A stretch of 64,000 nt of DNA, taken from Deltaproteobacteria bacterium. GTDB taxonomy: Bacteria; Desulfobacterota; Desulfomonilia; Desulfomonilales; Desulfomonilaceae. Location: NCBI GenBank assembly GCA_016875095.1, contig VGSG01000007.1:1-64000 (forward strand). Reading direction: 5' to 3'. Below the pieces are notes generated by a model that saw only the letters and a program-made list of their open reading frames with translations, made no database searches and was not told the DNA's origin. This document shows, piece by piece, positions 44,891 through 54,458 of this stretch; the first letter of the stretch is position 1; every line of letters begins with the position of its first letter. Made by a program: the position numbers and the translations under genes.

Positions 44891-45645
44891 TACACAACCC
44901 CCTCTCCTGCTTCGATCTGTTCGGAGATCATTCCGAACCGCCGCTGGCGCTCCTGATATGCCTGCAGGGCTTCGGTAAAGGCGTTGTCGTCAAAGTCCGG
45001 CCAGAGCAGCGGAGTGAAGTAAAGCTCCGCGTATGCGCACTGCCAAAGCAAGAAGTTACTGATCCGCATTTCCCCTCCGGTCCGTATCAGCAGGTCGGGA
45101 TCGGGCAAGTCGCGGGTGGCGAGGAATTGTGAAAAGACTTCCTCGGTGACGGAATCCGCGTCCATGCGATCGGCCTTCACCGCTTTGGCCACTTGCGCCG
45201 CCGCGTTGACGATATCCTGTCGTCCTCCGTATGAGAGGGCTATGTTGAGGGTCATGGTCTTATTCTGAGCAGTCTTTTCCCGGGCTGCGCGCACTTTTTC
45301 ACCGAGCCTCTTGGGCAGACGCGTCATGTCCCCGATGGCGCAGAGCCGGATATCGTTGGCATGGAGCTCGTCCAACTCGGAATCCAAGTACTGGGAAAGA
45401 AGGCTCATCAGGCCGGAGACTTCGCTCTTGGGGCGCTGCCAGTTCTCAGTGGAAAACGCGTACAGGGTGAGCACCCGAATTCCTGTGCGACGACAAAACT
45501 CCACCGCGCGGCGCACCGCCTTGGCTCCCTGCCGATGCCCTTCAAGCCGGGGCAAGTGTCGTCGCCGAGCCCAACGGCCGTTGCCATCCATGATGATCGC
45601 AACGTGACGCGGTAGGTTCGAGGATACGGCCGAATCTGGTTTCAT
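44890..45645 (-). CDS. uppS: Isoprenyl transferase (undecaprenyl diphosphate synthase)
   Basis: UppS builds the C55 lipid carrier for cell-wall synthesis. The 251-residue cis-prenyltransferase shows IIMDGNGRWARRR with catalytic Asp at about residue 20, GHRQGAKAVR, AFSTENW, and the C-terminal DPDLLIRTGGEMRISNFLLWQ. Together with dxr and cdsA it links isoprenoid and lipid synthesis. Confidence 0.97.
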   Translation of the reverse strand: MKPDSAVSSNLPRHVAIIMDGNGRWARRRHLPRLEGHRQGAKAVRRAVEFCRRTGIRVLTLYAFSTENWQRPKSEVSGLMSLLSQYLDSELDELHANDIRLCAIGDMTRLPKRLGEKVRAAREKTAQNKTMTLNIALSYGGRQDIVNAAAQVAKAVKADRMDADSVTEEVFSQFLATRDLPDPDLLIRTGGEMRISNFLLWQCAYAELYFTPLLWPDFDDNAFTEALQAYQERQRRFGMISEQIEAGEGVV

Positions 45646-45689
45646 GGTTTCTTGCAGGTAATGACTTGAGGGAAGCGACGATGGAAAGA

Positions 45690-46247
45690 TCAGATTTCCA
45701 TGATCTCTTTTTCTTTCTCCGCCACGATCTCGTCCACTTTGGCAATATAGTCGTCTGTGGTCTTCTGGACCTTATCCTGGCCTTTGCGCAGGTCGTCTTC
45801 AGTGATCTCCTTTTCCTTTTTCAGGTCCTTGAGCATCTCGTTCGCGTCGCGCCGGTGATTCCGAACCTGGACTTTGAACTCTTCGGCCATCTTCTTCACG
45901 ACCTTGACCAGTTCCCTGCGTCGCTCCTCGGTTAGCGGCGGCAGAGAGATACGAACGATCTTGCCGTCGTTCATAGGGTTCAGTCCAAGTTCCGACTTCA
46001 GGATCGCCTTTTCGATGTCGGGCAGGGCCTGAGAATCCCACGGCTGAATCACGATTTGTCTCGCTTCCGGAACCGACAGGGTTGCGAGCTGATTGATGGG
46101 CGTGGGGCTTCCGTAGTAATCGACCATGATACCGTCCAGGAGCGCAGGGGACGCGCGGCCTGTGCGGATCCGCTTGAGGTCACGTCTCAGTATCTCGATG
46201 GACTTTGTCATACCCTCCATCATATCCTTGTGTATGTCATCGATCAT
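45690..46247 (-). CDS. frr: Ribosome recycling factor
   Basis: RRF splits post-termination ribosomes with EF-G. The 185-residue protein has the normal length and blocks: [29 protein letters not shown]-like [21 protein letters not shown] and [35 protein letters not shown] site precedes the ATG at 46247. Confidence 0.98.
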   Translation of the reverse strand: MIDDIHKDMMEGMTKSIEILRRDLKRIRTGRASPALLDGIMVDYYGSPTPINQLATLSVPEARQIVIQPWDSQALPDIEKAILKSELGLNPMNDGKIVRISLPPLTEERRRELVKVVKKMAEEFKVQVRNHRRDANEMLKDLKKEKEITEDDLRKGQDKVQKTTDDYIAKVDEIVAEKEKEIMEI

Positions 46248-46306
46248 GGATTGCTCCCCTTGCCGTCATCATCCGATAGGGTTCGCATGCGCGCGCTGCC
46301 CGATAA

Positions 46307-47017
46307 TCAGCCTATCACAGTTCCCACATCTTCTCCCGCAAGGGCTGCCCCGAGGTTTCCCGCCTCGTGGATATTCAGGACTATGACCGGGATGCCGTGT
46401 CTGCTCATTATGTCCACGCAGGCCGCATCGATTACGCCCAGGCGACCGCCCAGAACCTCGGAAGCGCTGATCCGCTCGAAACGCCGAGCGTCAGGGTAAG
46501 TTCGGGGGTCCTTGTCGTAGACTCCGGAAACCTGTGTCCCCTTGATCATCACCTGCGCGCCGATTTCCACCGCCCGGAGCGCGGCGGCCGAGTCCGTGGT
46601 AAAACACGGATTGCCGGTCCCCCCCGCGAAGATGGTCACGTATCCCCTGTCCAGATAGTCCAGGGTCTTCTGTCGATCGAAGACTTCGATGAATCGTCCC
46701 ACCGGAAATGCGCACATGGCCGCGGCCGCGATTCCTGAGTCTTGCAGCGCGGCCTTCAAGGTCATCGCGTTCAGGACGGTCGCGACCATGCCCATCTCAT
46801 CCGCGACCAGGCGAGGGACCCCAAGAGACGCGGCGTTCGCGCCTCTCAAGATGTTCCCACCCCCGATTACTATCCCCACTTGCCTTTCCGCTCTCGCGGC
46901 CAGTGCGATCTCTGAGGCGAGCCAGGCTGTCTTGTCGCGGTCGATCCCGCGCCCCGCGTCTGCGGCCAGAGCCTCACCGGAGATCTTGACGAGCGCGCGG
47001 CGATAACCGGCAGCCAT
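46307..47017 (-). CDS. pyrH: UMP kinase
   Basis: PyrH converts UMP to UDP. The 236-residue protein has the amino-acid-kinase fold with VKISGEALAADAGRGID at the start, IVIGGGNILRG near 50, the UMP-contact GNPCFTTDSAAALRA and a GVYDKDPRTYPDA block. It lies 9 bp after tsf and 59 bp before frr, the usual order. Confidence 0.98.
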   Translation of the reverse strand: MAAGYRRALVKISGEALAADAGRGIDRDKTAWLASEIALAARAERQVGIVIGGGNILRGANAASLGVPRLVADEMGMVATVLNAMTLKAALQDSGIAAAAMCAFPVGRFIEVFDRQKTLDYLDRGYVTIFAGGTGNPCFTTDSAAALRAVEIGAQVMIKGTQVSGVYDKDPRTYPDARRFERISASEVLGGRLGVIDAACVDIMSRHGIPVIVLNIHEAGNLGAALAGEDVGTVIG

Positions 47018-47026
47018 GCGAGCACA

Positions 47027-47626
47027 CTACGACGTCTGACCGACTTGAAAACGAACGAATCGGCCGACGGTTATATTTTCACCGAGTTTGCCGATCTTCT
47101 CCTGGATCACTTGTTCTATGGTCTTGTCCGTCTCTTTCACAAAGGCCTGATTGAGCAGACAGACATCGGAATAAAACTTCTTCAGTTTCCCTTCCGCGAT
47201 CTTCTCGAGCATTTTGTCGGGCTTGCCGGCCTGTTGGGCCTGGCTCATGTAGATCTCTTTCTCCTTCGCGATCACATCGTCAGGCACATCCTCCGCGGAA
47301 ACCCACAAAGGAGCGGCCGCGGCCACCTGCATGCAGAGATCTTTGGCAAGTTCGGCAAAATCTTCCGTTTTGGCGACGAAATCGCTTTCGCAATTCAATT
47401 CCAACAGCACGCCGATCTTCCCCGTCATGTGAATATAAGAAGCGATGCGCCCTTCCGAGGTAGCGCGCCCACCCCGCTTCGCAGCCTTGAGCGCGCCGGT
47501 CTTGCGAAGATATTCGACAGCTTTCTCCATGTCGCCTTTGGACTCGGTCAGCGCTTTCTTGCAGTCCATCATACCGAGGCCGGTCTTTTCCCTGAGTTCC
47601 TTTACCATCTGAGCGGTTATCTCCAT
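47027..47626 (-). CDS. tsf: Elongation factor Ts
   Basis: EF-Ts reloads EF-Tu with GTP. From the ATG at 47626, which follows GGAGGAGAGAG, it has 199 residues, the short form known in many deltaproteobacteria and cyanobacteria (E. coli has 283). The UBA-like start MVKELREKTGLGMMDCKKAL and the TDF-like LNCESDFVAKTEDFAELAKDL are present. A longer frame to 47668 is not needed. Confidence 0.97.
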   Translation of the reverse strand: MEITAQMVKELREKTGLGMMDCKKALTESKGDMEKAVEYLRKTGALKAAKRGGRATSEGRIASYIHMTGKIGVLLELNCESDFVAKTEDFAELAKDLCMQVAAAAPLWVSAEDVPDDVIAKEKEIYMSQAQQAGKPDKMLEKIAEGKLKKFYSDVCLLNQAFVKETDKTIEQVIQEKIGKLGENITVGRFVRFQVGQTS

Positions 47627-47793
47627 CAGGCTCTCTCCTCCTGGTCTGTTCGGCATTGTCGGGGGCATCCCATCCGCGTGCCTTGAAGCGCCCCCGAGAA
47701 ATCCATCGGAACGGATTGTGGGATGATGTTGTCAGCCCCAGCGGCACGCGCGTGCGAAAACCAAACTGTCCCGTGATAGAACCCCGCCGCCTA

Positions 47794-48696
47794 TCATACG
47801 CGGGCAGGCTTCTTTCTGTCGGTCTCTTCTTCCTCTTCGGATTCCTCGTCAGGCTCGGCCGCTTCCGATTCCTCAGCGGCTTCCTCCTCGGCTTTGGCCG
47901 CTGACCCCTCGGCCAGCTCTCTCGCCTCTTCAGTCATGGCAGCTCCGGATATCCCGGCCAAGGCCGCCGCGGTAACCTCGGCTTCGCCCTTATCTTCCTT
48001 GAGGGAAGCCTCGTATATCGCCTTGCCCTCGATGCACGCATCCGCCATTTTGGAAGCAAAGAGGCGGATCGCGCGGATTGCGTCATCGTTGCCAGGGATC
48101 ACGTAGTCGATTTCGTCCGGATCGCAGTTGGAATCGACGATAGCCGCAATAGGAATTCCAAGTTTTCGCGCTTCCCGGATCGCGATGTTCTCCTTCTTGG
48201 GATCCACGATAAAAAGCGCGCCGGGCGGTCGGCGCATTTCCCTGATACCGGCCAGGTTCTTGGTGAGCTTTTCCGCCTGGCGGTTGAGGCTGACCAGCTC
48301 TTTTTTGGTATAGTTGGTCTGGTCCGAGTTCTCGAGGATCGCGCTGATTTCATTGAGTCGTTCGATGCTCTTCTTGATGGTGGAGAAATTGGTGAGCATG
48401 CCGCCGAGCCAGCGTTGATTCACGTAGTACTGGCCGCAGCGGCCGGCCTCTTCCTGGATCGCGTCTTGGGCTTGTTTTTTGGTGCCGACGAAGAGCACAT
48501 GCTCGCCCTTGGCGACAGTGTCCCGGATGAACGCGTACGCCTGCCTGAAGAGCCTCACGGTCTTCTGCAGGTCAATGATGTAGATGCCGTTGCGAGCCCC
48601 GAAGAGGTAGGGCTTCATCTTGGGGTTCCAGCGCCGAGTTTGATGGCCGAAATGAACCCCGGCTTCCAAAAGTTGCTTCATGGTGACGGTCGACAC
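47794..48696 (-). CDS. rpsB: 30S ribosomal protein S2
   Basis: From the GTG at 48696, with AAGGAG in front, the protein has 300 residues. The core is normal: [20 protein letters not shown] at the start and [16 protein letters not shown] and a [10 protein letters not shown] region. The final 30 residues form an acidic tail ([17 protein letters not shown]-like) ending DRKKPARV, longer than in E. coli S2. A GC-rich hairpin CGCGCCG/CGGCGCG at 48737-48755 lies in its leader. Confidence 0.97.
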   Translation of the reverse strand: MSTVTMKQLLEAGVHFGHQTRRWNPKMKPYLFGARNGIYIIDLQKTVRLFRQAYAFIRDTVAKGEHVLFVGTKKQAQDAIQEEAGRCGQYYVNQRWLGGMLTNFSTIKKSIERLNEISAILENSDQTNYTKKELVSLNRQAEKLTKNLAGIREMRRPPGALFIVDPKKENIAIREARKLGIPIAAIVDSNCDPDEIDYVIPGNDDAIRAIRLFASKMADACIEGKAIYEASLKEDKGEAEVTAAALAGISGAAMTEEARELAEGSAAKAEEEAAEESEAAEPDEESEEEEETDRKKPARV

Positions 48697-48790
48697 AGTA
48701 AAGACTCCTTTTCGGGTTTTGCCTCCATCCCCGTGGCGCGCCGTCACGCGGCGCGACCCGACGAGAAGGGATGTGTGAGTTAACCGCTAA

Positions 48791-48818
48791 TTTTTACAAA
48801 ATTGGCGTCCCAGCGCAA
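48791..48818 (-). promoter_or_regulatory. Putative promoter for rpsB cluster
   Basis: On the minus strand TTGCGC (48813-48818), a 16-nt spacer and TAAAAA (48791-48796). Weak -35; position is appropriate for the seven-gene run. Confidence 0.35.
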
Positions 48819-48837
48819 GGGGAAAAAATCAGATCGG

Positions 48838-48995
48838 GTTAGCATTCAGTTACGCTGGGCGAAAGAAGAGCGCCGCTGGGTTTTATCGCTTCGAAAATCC
48901 CCCCGTTTCCCCCTTTAGAAAAGGGGGAAAGCGCTACCTATCTCCCCGTTTCCTAAACGCGGGCAGGGGGATTGTCCCACGGATAACTGAAGCGT
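48838..48995. mobile_element. IS66-related MITE-like remnant
   Basis: The right end GGATAACTGAAGCGTTAC (48980-48997) matches the right end of the insertion sequence at 60209-60226 in 17 of 18 bases. The left end GTTAGCATTCAGTTAC (48838-48853) resembles the other end of that element. Between them lies a perfect 11-bp hairpin TTTCCCCCTTT/AAAGGGGGAAA. No transposase is inside, so it looks like a 158-bp non-autonomous copy. Confidence 0.5.
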
Positions 48996-49017
48996 TACGA
49001 GCCCTTGCACTTCCCTA

Positions 49018-49046
49018 TTGACACGAACACCGTTTTTCATTTAAAT
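49018..49046 (+). promoter_or_regulatory. Strong promoter for the microprotein
   Basis: Perfect TTGACA (49018-49023), 17-nt spacer, TTAAAT (49041-49046). Confidence 0.6.
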
Positions 49047-49074
49047 GGTCTCGATTCTTGGAGGTGAGGGAAAT

Positions 49075-49161
49075 ATGGAGATTCTTTTCTTCATATCTAT
49101 AGGGGTAGCGGTTCTCTGGCTCGCGTTCGGCGACAAGCGAGACTGGAAAGGCATCAAGTAG
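49075..49161 (+). CDS. 28-residue membrane microprotein
   Basis: ATG at 49075 follows an excellent ribosome site (GGAGGTGAGGG). The product begins MEILFFISIGVAVLWLAFGD and ends KRDWKGIK: one hydrophobic helix (residues 3-18) followed by a short charged tail, the layout of small single-span membrane proteins that adjust larger complexes. It has its own promoter and is not obviously an overlapping fragment. Family unknown; its small size means homologs would often be missed in annotation. Confidence 0.6.
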   Translation: MEILFFISIGVAVLWLAFGDKRDWKGIK

Positions 49162-49303
49162 TTCTCCCACAATCGGCGCGACAGCTCGGACCGGAAGTCC
49201 TTCATCGGAAGCCTTCCGGTTTCTGTTTTTGTACCGTCTGCAATGGGAAATTCCGGTAATAGTGATTGCCGAAGTTCTTGTCCGATTTGCGGCGGGTGCG
49301 CCC

Positions 49304-49405
49304 GTCATTCCTGCGAAAGCAGGAATCCAGTCTCGTGGGCATGGTACAAGGCTTTCCGCTATCCGCTTGTTGGCCTTCCGGATTCCCGCGTACGCGGGAG
49401 TGACG
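49304..49405. repeat. Composite palindromic repeat
   Basis: Two hairpins, CCTGC/GCAGG (49304-49328) and CCCGC/GCGGG (49382-49404), are bounded by inverted GTCATTCC and GGAGTGAC. Related to 26784-26810. It fills much of the gap 49162-49433. Confidence 0.6.
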
Positions 49406-49433
49406 AAAAAGAGCTAACCGGCAACGAATACCG

Positions 49434-49883
49434 CTAATCCGGGCTGGATGCCACGAACAGGTGAGGGCCCTGTTTCGTCATAGTTACCTGATGGGCATAG
49501 ATAAAGCGCTTGCAGTCCGCGAAGAGCAATTCCTTCCGGCGGATCAAGTCCTTGATGATAAACTTGGCCTCGTCCGGCAGGTCGTAAGGAGACCTTTCGA
49601 TCATGTCGCTGACTTCTTGCTTCATCCCGCGTTCAAGGAGCAGGGTGGCGTTCCAAGCTGCCGTCGCGACCAAATAGAGCATCTTCCAATCCTCTTCATC
49701 TCTCGCAAATCCTGAATAGGGCGCGGCAAAATCGATCAAAACTTGAGACATCTTCACCCTGGGGAACCGCGCGGGCCCAAGCTCAATACTGGATCGGGCT
49801 GCCCGCGCTTGCGCCCGATTCGAACGCGCACGCGCTTTTTTTGCCTTCTTGTTTTTTCCCCTCTTAGCTTTGTCTCGCTCCAT
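49434..49883 (-). CDS. Hypothetical protein with basic N-terminus
   Basis: A 149-residue soluble protein of unrecognised family. The first 40 residues are Lys/Arg/Ala-rich, suited to RNA or DNA contact. The remaining part is helical with a Trp-Lys-Met core (DEEDWKMLYLVATAAWNATLLL), an acidic ERSPYDLPDEAKFIIKDL and a basic C-terminal segment. No cofactor motif is seen. It stands between the repeats and fdhA, on the same strand as fdhA but 230 bp away, so a shared message is possible but unproven. Confidence 0.7.
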   Translation of the reverse strand: MERDKAKRGKNKKAKKARARSNRAQARAARSSIELGPARFPRVKMSQVLIDFAAPYSGFARDEEDWKMLYLVATAAWNATLLLERGMKQEVSDMIERSPYDLPDEAKFIIKDLIRRKELLFADCKRFIYAHQVTMTKQGPHLFVASSPD

Positions 49884-50112
49884 GACGCTGTGCTCCCTCG
49901 ATCTCGATGCTAAGCGCGGTGGCCTGTCGAGTATCGCGAGACCTGGCGCCAGTCAAGAAGAAAATCCGTTGCAGGCGCAACTGATGTGGGCTGACGATTG
50001 AAGGCAAGCGTGGGAAAAGGGATGCGAAGCCTTGGTGAGGGGAGAATTGTGACATCAAGGTCCGGGAACCCACTTCTCACGAAAAGCGGGTTCCGGGAAC
50101 CTTTTGTCGCCC

Positions 50113-52176
50113 TTATTCTTGCGCGACAGCGGCCTCCGGTTCTTTGAGCTTCTCGACTCGCACAGCGCACACTTTCAATTCAGGGATTTTGCATATGGGG
50201 TCAAGCGCCGGGTTGGTCAGCACGTTCGCGTTTGCTTCCATGAAGTGGAAGCTCATGAAGATCGTGCCTTTTTCCACCAGGTCGGTAAGCAGCGCCTTGC
50301 TGACCACTTCGCCCCGTCTTGAAACTATCTTAGCCCGATCGTTGTTCTTGAGCCCCAGCTCACGCGCGTCGTCCGGATGGAGCTCCACGTAGCCCTCGGG
50401 CATTTCTCGATCGAGCGTGGGGGAGTTCCTGGTCATGGTGCCGGTGTGGTAATGCGGGAAGAACCTGCCTGTGGTCAGTTGGAAGGGGTATTCCGCATCG
50501 ACGAGTTCATCCGGCGGCCTGTACTCAATGGCGTGGAACAGACCTTTGCCGCGAGTGAATCGGTCTTTGTGCAGGATAGGCGTGCCCGGATGGTCCGCTG
50601 ACGGGCACGGCCACGGGATGCCGCCTTTCTCCAGACGTTCATAGCTCAGGCCCGCGTAGCTGGGCGTGACCTTCGCTATCTCTTGGAAGATCTCCTCGGG
50701 CGATCCATAGCTCATGGGGAGCCCGAACCGCGTGGAAAGGTCGCAGATGATCCGCCAGTCGGGTTTGGCCTCGCCTGGCGGATCGACTGCCTTGCGCACT
50801 CGGAGGACGTTCCGCTCCGTATTGCTGAAGGTTCCATCCTTCTCCGCAAAACAAGCCCCCGGGAGCGCTACGTGAGCCAGTTCCGCGGTGTCGGTCAGGA
50901 AGATGTCCATGACGACCAGAAATTCAGCCGATTGGAGCGCGTGACGGACGTGGTTGGTATCCGGGTCGCTACCGACAGGGTTCTCTCCCATGATGACCAT
51001 GCCCTTGACCGAACCGTCCTCAAGGCCGTGCATCATTTCCATAATGGTGTAGCCCACCTTTTGAGAAAGCGGGGCTTGCCAAGCGTCCTCGAATTTCTTT
51101 TTCACGCCCTCGTCGATCACGGGCTGATATGCCGGATACACGTTGGGCAGGCCACCCATGTCGCACGCGCCCTGCACATTATTCTGGCCGCGCAAAGGGT
51201 TAACGCCCGTGGACGGACGGCCGATCTGACCGGTAAGCATGGCAAGATTCGCGAGGCATTTCACATTATCCACGCCGTGAGAATGCTGGGTAATACCCAT
51301 TGCGTAGAGAATGGTCGATCTCTCGGATCTCGCGTAGAGTTCCGCGGCCTTGACAATATCTTCCGGCGGGACGCCGCAGATCTCGGAGACTTTTTCGGGC
51401 GAGTAGTCCTTGAGCAGCTCTTCCAGTTTATCAAAGCCTTCCGTGCGTTCTTCCACAAAAGCCTTATTGTGCCAGTTGTTCGCCAGGATCACGCTCATCA
51501 TGCCGTTGAGCAGAGCCACGTCGGAGCCCAGCTTCTGTTGCATATAGAGGTCCGCAACAAGAGTCATATGAATTCGGCGCGGATCCGCCACAATCAGTTT
51601 TGCGCCCTTTGCTTTCGCCTGATACACCCGGTGCGCGACTAACGGATGCGCAACCGTCGTGTTTGACCCGATCACGAAGATGCAGTCCGCATCTTCGATT
51701 TCGGCGATGGAGTTGGTCATTGCGCCGCTTCCGAATGCGGTGGCAAGACCTGCCACCGTGGAGGAGTGTCAAAGACGGGCGCAGTGGTCGATATTGTTGG
51801 TCCCGAATCCGACCCGGCAGAACTTCTGGAGCAGATAATTCTCTTCGTTGGTGCACTTGGCGGACGTCAGGAAGGCCAGGCTGTCACCGCCGTGCGCTTC
51901 CTTGATCTCTCTGAGGCGAGAAGCCGTAAACTCCAGCGCCTCGTCCCATGAAGCTTCCCGAAGCTTCCCGTCCTTTCGTATCATGGGGCTGGTCAAGCGT
52001 TTCGGGCTGTGCACGAATTCGTGGACATTCCAACCCTTAATGCAGAGCTTTCCCTGATTCATCGGGTTTGTCTTGGAAGGCACGGTTCCGATGGCCTTAC
52101 CATCCAGGACTTGTAAGAGCATTTCGCAGCCGCAACCGCAATAAGGGCATATTGTACGGACGAATTTCACATCCAT
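50113..52176 (-). CDS. fdhA: Selenocysteine-containing formate dehydrogenase catalytic subunit
   Basis: A 687-residue molybdopterin formate dehydrogenase (FdhF type). The ORF looks split by a TGA at 51769-51771, but the protein context HCARL-U-HSSTVAGLATAFG is exactly the active-site selenocysteine site of this family, and a SECIS hairpin follows at once. Sec is residue 136. A 4Fe-4S cluster is held by Cys10, 13, 17 and 45 (CPYCGCGCEM...C). There is no Tat signal, so it is cytoplasmic. No beta or gamma subunit gene is beside it, so its electron partner lies elsewhere. Confidence 0.95.
51738..51771 (-). promoter_or_regulatory. Bacterial SECIS element and UGA-Sec codon
   Basis: The UGA (51769-51771) is followed after 10 nt by a hairpin with stem CGGUGGCA/UGCCACCG and loop GGUCU (51738-51758). 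The GGUCU loop is the SelB-binding signature known from E. coli fdhF. Confidence 0.93.
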
Positions 52177-52313
52177 GAGCTACTCCTGAGCCGAAAAAGA
52201 ACCCTTAGGCGTGGGATCTAAGGAGGGTTTTGATAACAAAAATCTAGCACCAACAGAGTCCGGAATCAAGACCCGCGGGGTTGCGGAAAGCGTCTGAGCG
52301 CAACTCGCGCCAA

Positions 52314-53102
52314 TCATGGACCAATGCGCACGCCCCATCCACCTCTGGGACCCACTCTGACCCCGACCGGGCCCGCGTTCACCGCGACTCCGCCTCGAGG
52401 CCCTACATAGACTCCCGGGCCGGCGCCGCGGTATCGGTAGTACGGTCCATAGCCGCTCCTGTAATAATAGGGCCGCGAGGTTCCGTAATATCGGGTCACA
52501 GGAGCAGGTGTCCGGGAATAGATCAACGGAGGCGCCACATATGTTCGCTCCCGCGCGACCGCCGTGCTTTCCGGGTACGGCGGTTTCAGATTCGATTCAA
52601 TCTGCCCGGCGTAAACCCATCCCTGCGCGGGGCTCCGGACTTCAGCCCAGTTGTTTTCACTCCACACACCCGTGAGTCTGAGCTGGGCGCCGCGGCGCGC
52701 ACAACCCACTTGTGAGCTTCCTCCTGATGGTCCGCTCCTGATTCTAAGGCAGTTGTCCGGTTGATCAACCGCGACGACCACAGCCTTCCCGCCGCGAGCC
52801 TGAAGATTGTCCACACGGACCCAGCCGCCGTCGTAAGGCCGCTTCAATCTCATCCAGCCATTTTGGAATCGGGCGTATCCTTGCACGTGAGCGCCCGCGG
52901 GGAGGTATCCGCGCGCTCCACTCGACGCGGAAGGCTCGTAACGCGCAGTAAGACCGCCACGCGAGTCGGCGCTCTTGACCGTCGCGGAAACCGGGCCGAC
53001 TGTTTCGCCCCATGCCGCGGACGCGGGGGCCTCATTGAAGATTCCGAATGCCGGCACAAAACCCAGCGCCGCGACTATTCCAAAGCGGGTCAGGGGTTTC
53101 AT
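52314..53102 (-). CDS. Exported SH3-domain protein with Gly/Tyr/Arg-rich tail
   Basis: From the ATG at 53102 (AAGGAGG ahead) the protein has 262 residues. A signal peptide (MKPLTRFGIVAALGFVPAFG, then SAA) leads to two bacterial SH3-like repeats, about residues 40-90 and 100-160, the second with RIRSGPSGGSSQVG and an ENNWAEVRSPAQGWVYAGQI end. The last 90 residues are low complexity, Tyr/Arg/Gly/Pro-rich with YGPYYRYRG and GPRGG repeats. Such proteins often bind cell-wall peptides, but this one's ligand is unknown. Confidence 0.8.
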   Translation of the reverse strand: MKPLTRFGIVAALGFVPAFGIFNEAPASAAWGETVGPVSATVKSADSRGGLTARYEPSASSGARGYLPAGAHVQGYARFQNGWMRLKRPYDGGWVRVDNLQARGGKAVVVAVDQPDNCLRIRSGPSGGSSQVGCARRGAQLRLTGVWSENNWAEVRSPAQGWVYAGQIESNLKPPYPESTAVARERTYVAPPLIYSRTPAPVTRYYGTSRPYYYRSGYGPYYRYRGAGPGVYVGPRGGVAVNAGPVGVRVGPRGGWGVRIGP

Positions 53103-53351
53103 CTTGAGCCTCCTTCGAGTATGCGGTTGATTCGGTAAGGCATGGGCCCCATTATGGGTTCGCTGAGCCGAAGTGGACAAACGCCTCGTGAGAATATGTT
53201 CGGCGCCTCAAAGTCTCCATTATCAGTGGACGAGATTATCGCAGAAAAGTTAAAGCGTTTGCGCGAGATTTTCTTCTCACGCCTCGCCGGTGTCAAGCCG
53301 GCGCTATACGCGGGAATTGGAACCGCTTTCGGGGGACTCAATAATGGGCTT

Positions 53352-54353
53352 CTAGTCCTGAAACGCGCGCCAAGCCGCGCCAAGCAAGGCAGCCTCGTCA
53401 TTGAGGATTACGCGCACAGGCATGCCCCGCAGCATCTCTCGGAATCGCCCTTTGGCGGCAAATGCGTCCAGGAAGACGCCGTCTCTCAGTTTGGAAATGA
53501 TCTTGGGGGCAATGCCGCCGCCGAGGTATAAGCCTCCTGTGGTCAATCCCGTCAACGCGAGATTACCGGAGATCGCGCCGATTATGGAAACGAAGATATC
53601 CAGAGCTTCCGAGCAGAGAGGGTCGTTCTCGCCAAGAGCGGCTTCGGAGATCGCCTTCGCGGGGTCTTGATGGAGCAGCCGTTCCATGAGCCAGCCCGGC
53701 GCCTGGTAGCGTCGGTATTCCTTGAGCCATGAAAAGATTGTGAAGAGCCCGGGCCCGGAAGCAACGCGCTCAACACTTACGTGATCCATCTTTTCCAAGA
53801 GATGTCTGAGTAGATCGATCTCCGTTTGATTTCGAGGGGAGAAGTCCACATGTCCCCCTTCTGAAGGAATGACGTGCGGTCTTCCGCCGGCGAAAACGAG
53901 GAGCGCGATACCCAAACCTGTTCCTGGGGCCACCAATCCTATGGTGGCGTTCGATTCGGGACTCTGCGGATTTAACGCTTCGAAGTCAGATTCCGGAAGG
54001 ATCGGGATTGCGGTCGCTGTGGCCGCAAGGTCGTTCATCAAGGTCACGCGCTCGATTCGGCACTCCTCGCTGATGCCCTGCTCTGTTACGGTCCACGGCA
54101 GATTGGTGGTTCGGCAGGCCCCGTCTTGCACAGGACCGGCGATTCCGAAGCAAGCCCGAACAACACGTTCGGCATGGCGCTCACGAAACCGGCGGATCAC
54201 GTCTACAAGGCTGGAATGGTCGGAACTTGGGTAAGATTTCACCGCGACGGCCACGGGACGGTTACCTTCGAGCGCAAAAAGCCCGAGATTGGTCTTGGTT
54301 GCTCCCACGTCGCCGGCCAAAACGTATTGAATTGAAGCAGCTTGTCCTGGCAT
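53352..54353 (-). CDS. glk: Glucokinase
   Basis: A 333-residue ROK-unrelated glucokinase of the Glk family. The ATP loop is LAGDVGATKTNLGLF near 12-26, with CFGIAGPVQDG near 70, MNDLAATA near 107 for sugar binding and APGTGLGIALL near 145. A SEGGHVDFSPRNQTE block is typical of Glk. It phosphorylates glucose to glucose 6-phosphate with ATP. No sugar transporter is next to it. The gene is single on the minus strand. Confidence 0.93.
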   Translation of the reverse strand: MPGQAASIQYVLAGDVGATKTNLGLFALEGNRPVAVAVKSYPSSDHSSLVDVIRRFRERHAERVVRACFGIAGPVQDGACRTTNLPWTVTEQGISEECRIERVTLMNDLAATATAIPILPESDFEALNPQSPESNATIGLVAPGTGLGIALLVFAGGRPHVIPSEGGHVDFSPRNQTEIDLLRHLLEKMDHVSVERVASGPGLFTIFSWLKEYRRYQAPGWLMERLLHQDPAKAISEAALGENDPLCSEALDIFVSIIGAISGNLALTGLTTGGLYLGGGIAPKIISKLRDGVFLDAFAAKGRFREMLRGMPVRVILNDEAALLGAAWRAFQD

Positions 54354-54458
54354 GAGTCATGTCCCTGGGACATAGCGTTTCGATAGGGGAAGTTAAGCCC
54401 CCCCGTCTAATAAGTTCCGCGCCATATTTGGACAGAAAGCGTGGACCAGCTTTGGTGC

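Noticed and set aside
50683-51642. 319-aa plus-strand ORF opposite fdhA
   Set aside because: Antisense shadow; the formate dehydrogenase reading is unambiguous.
53142-53531. 129-aa plus-strand ORF at the end of glk
   Set aside because: Overlaps the conserved glk C-terminus in antisense and lacks any recognised motif.
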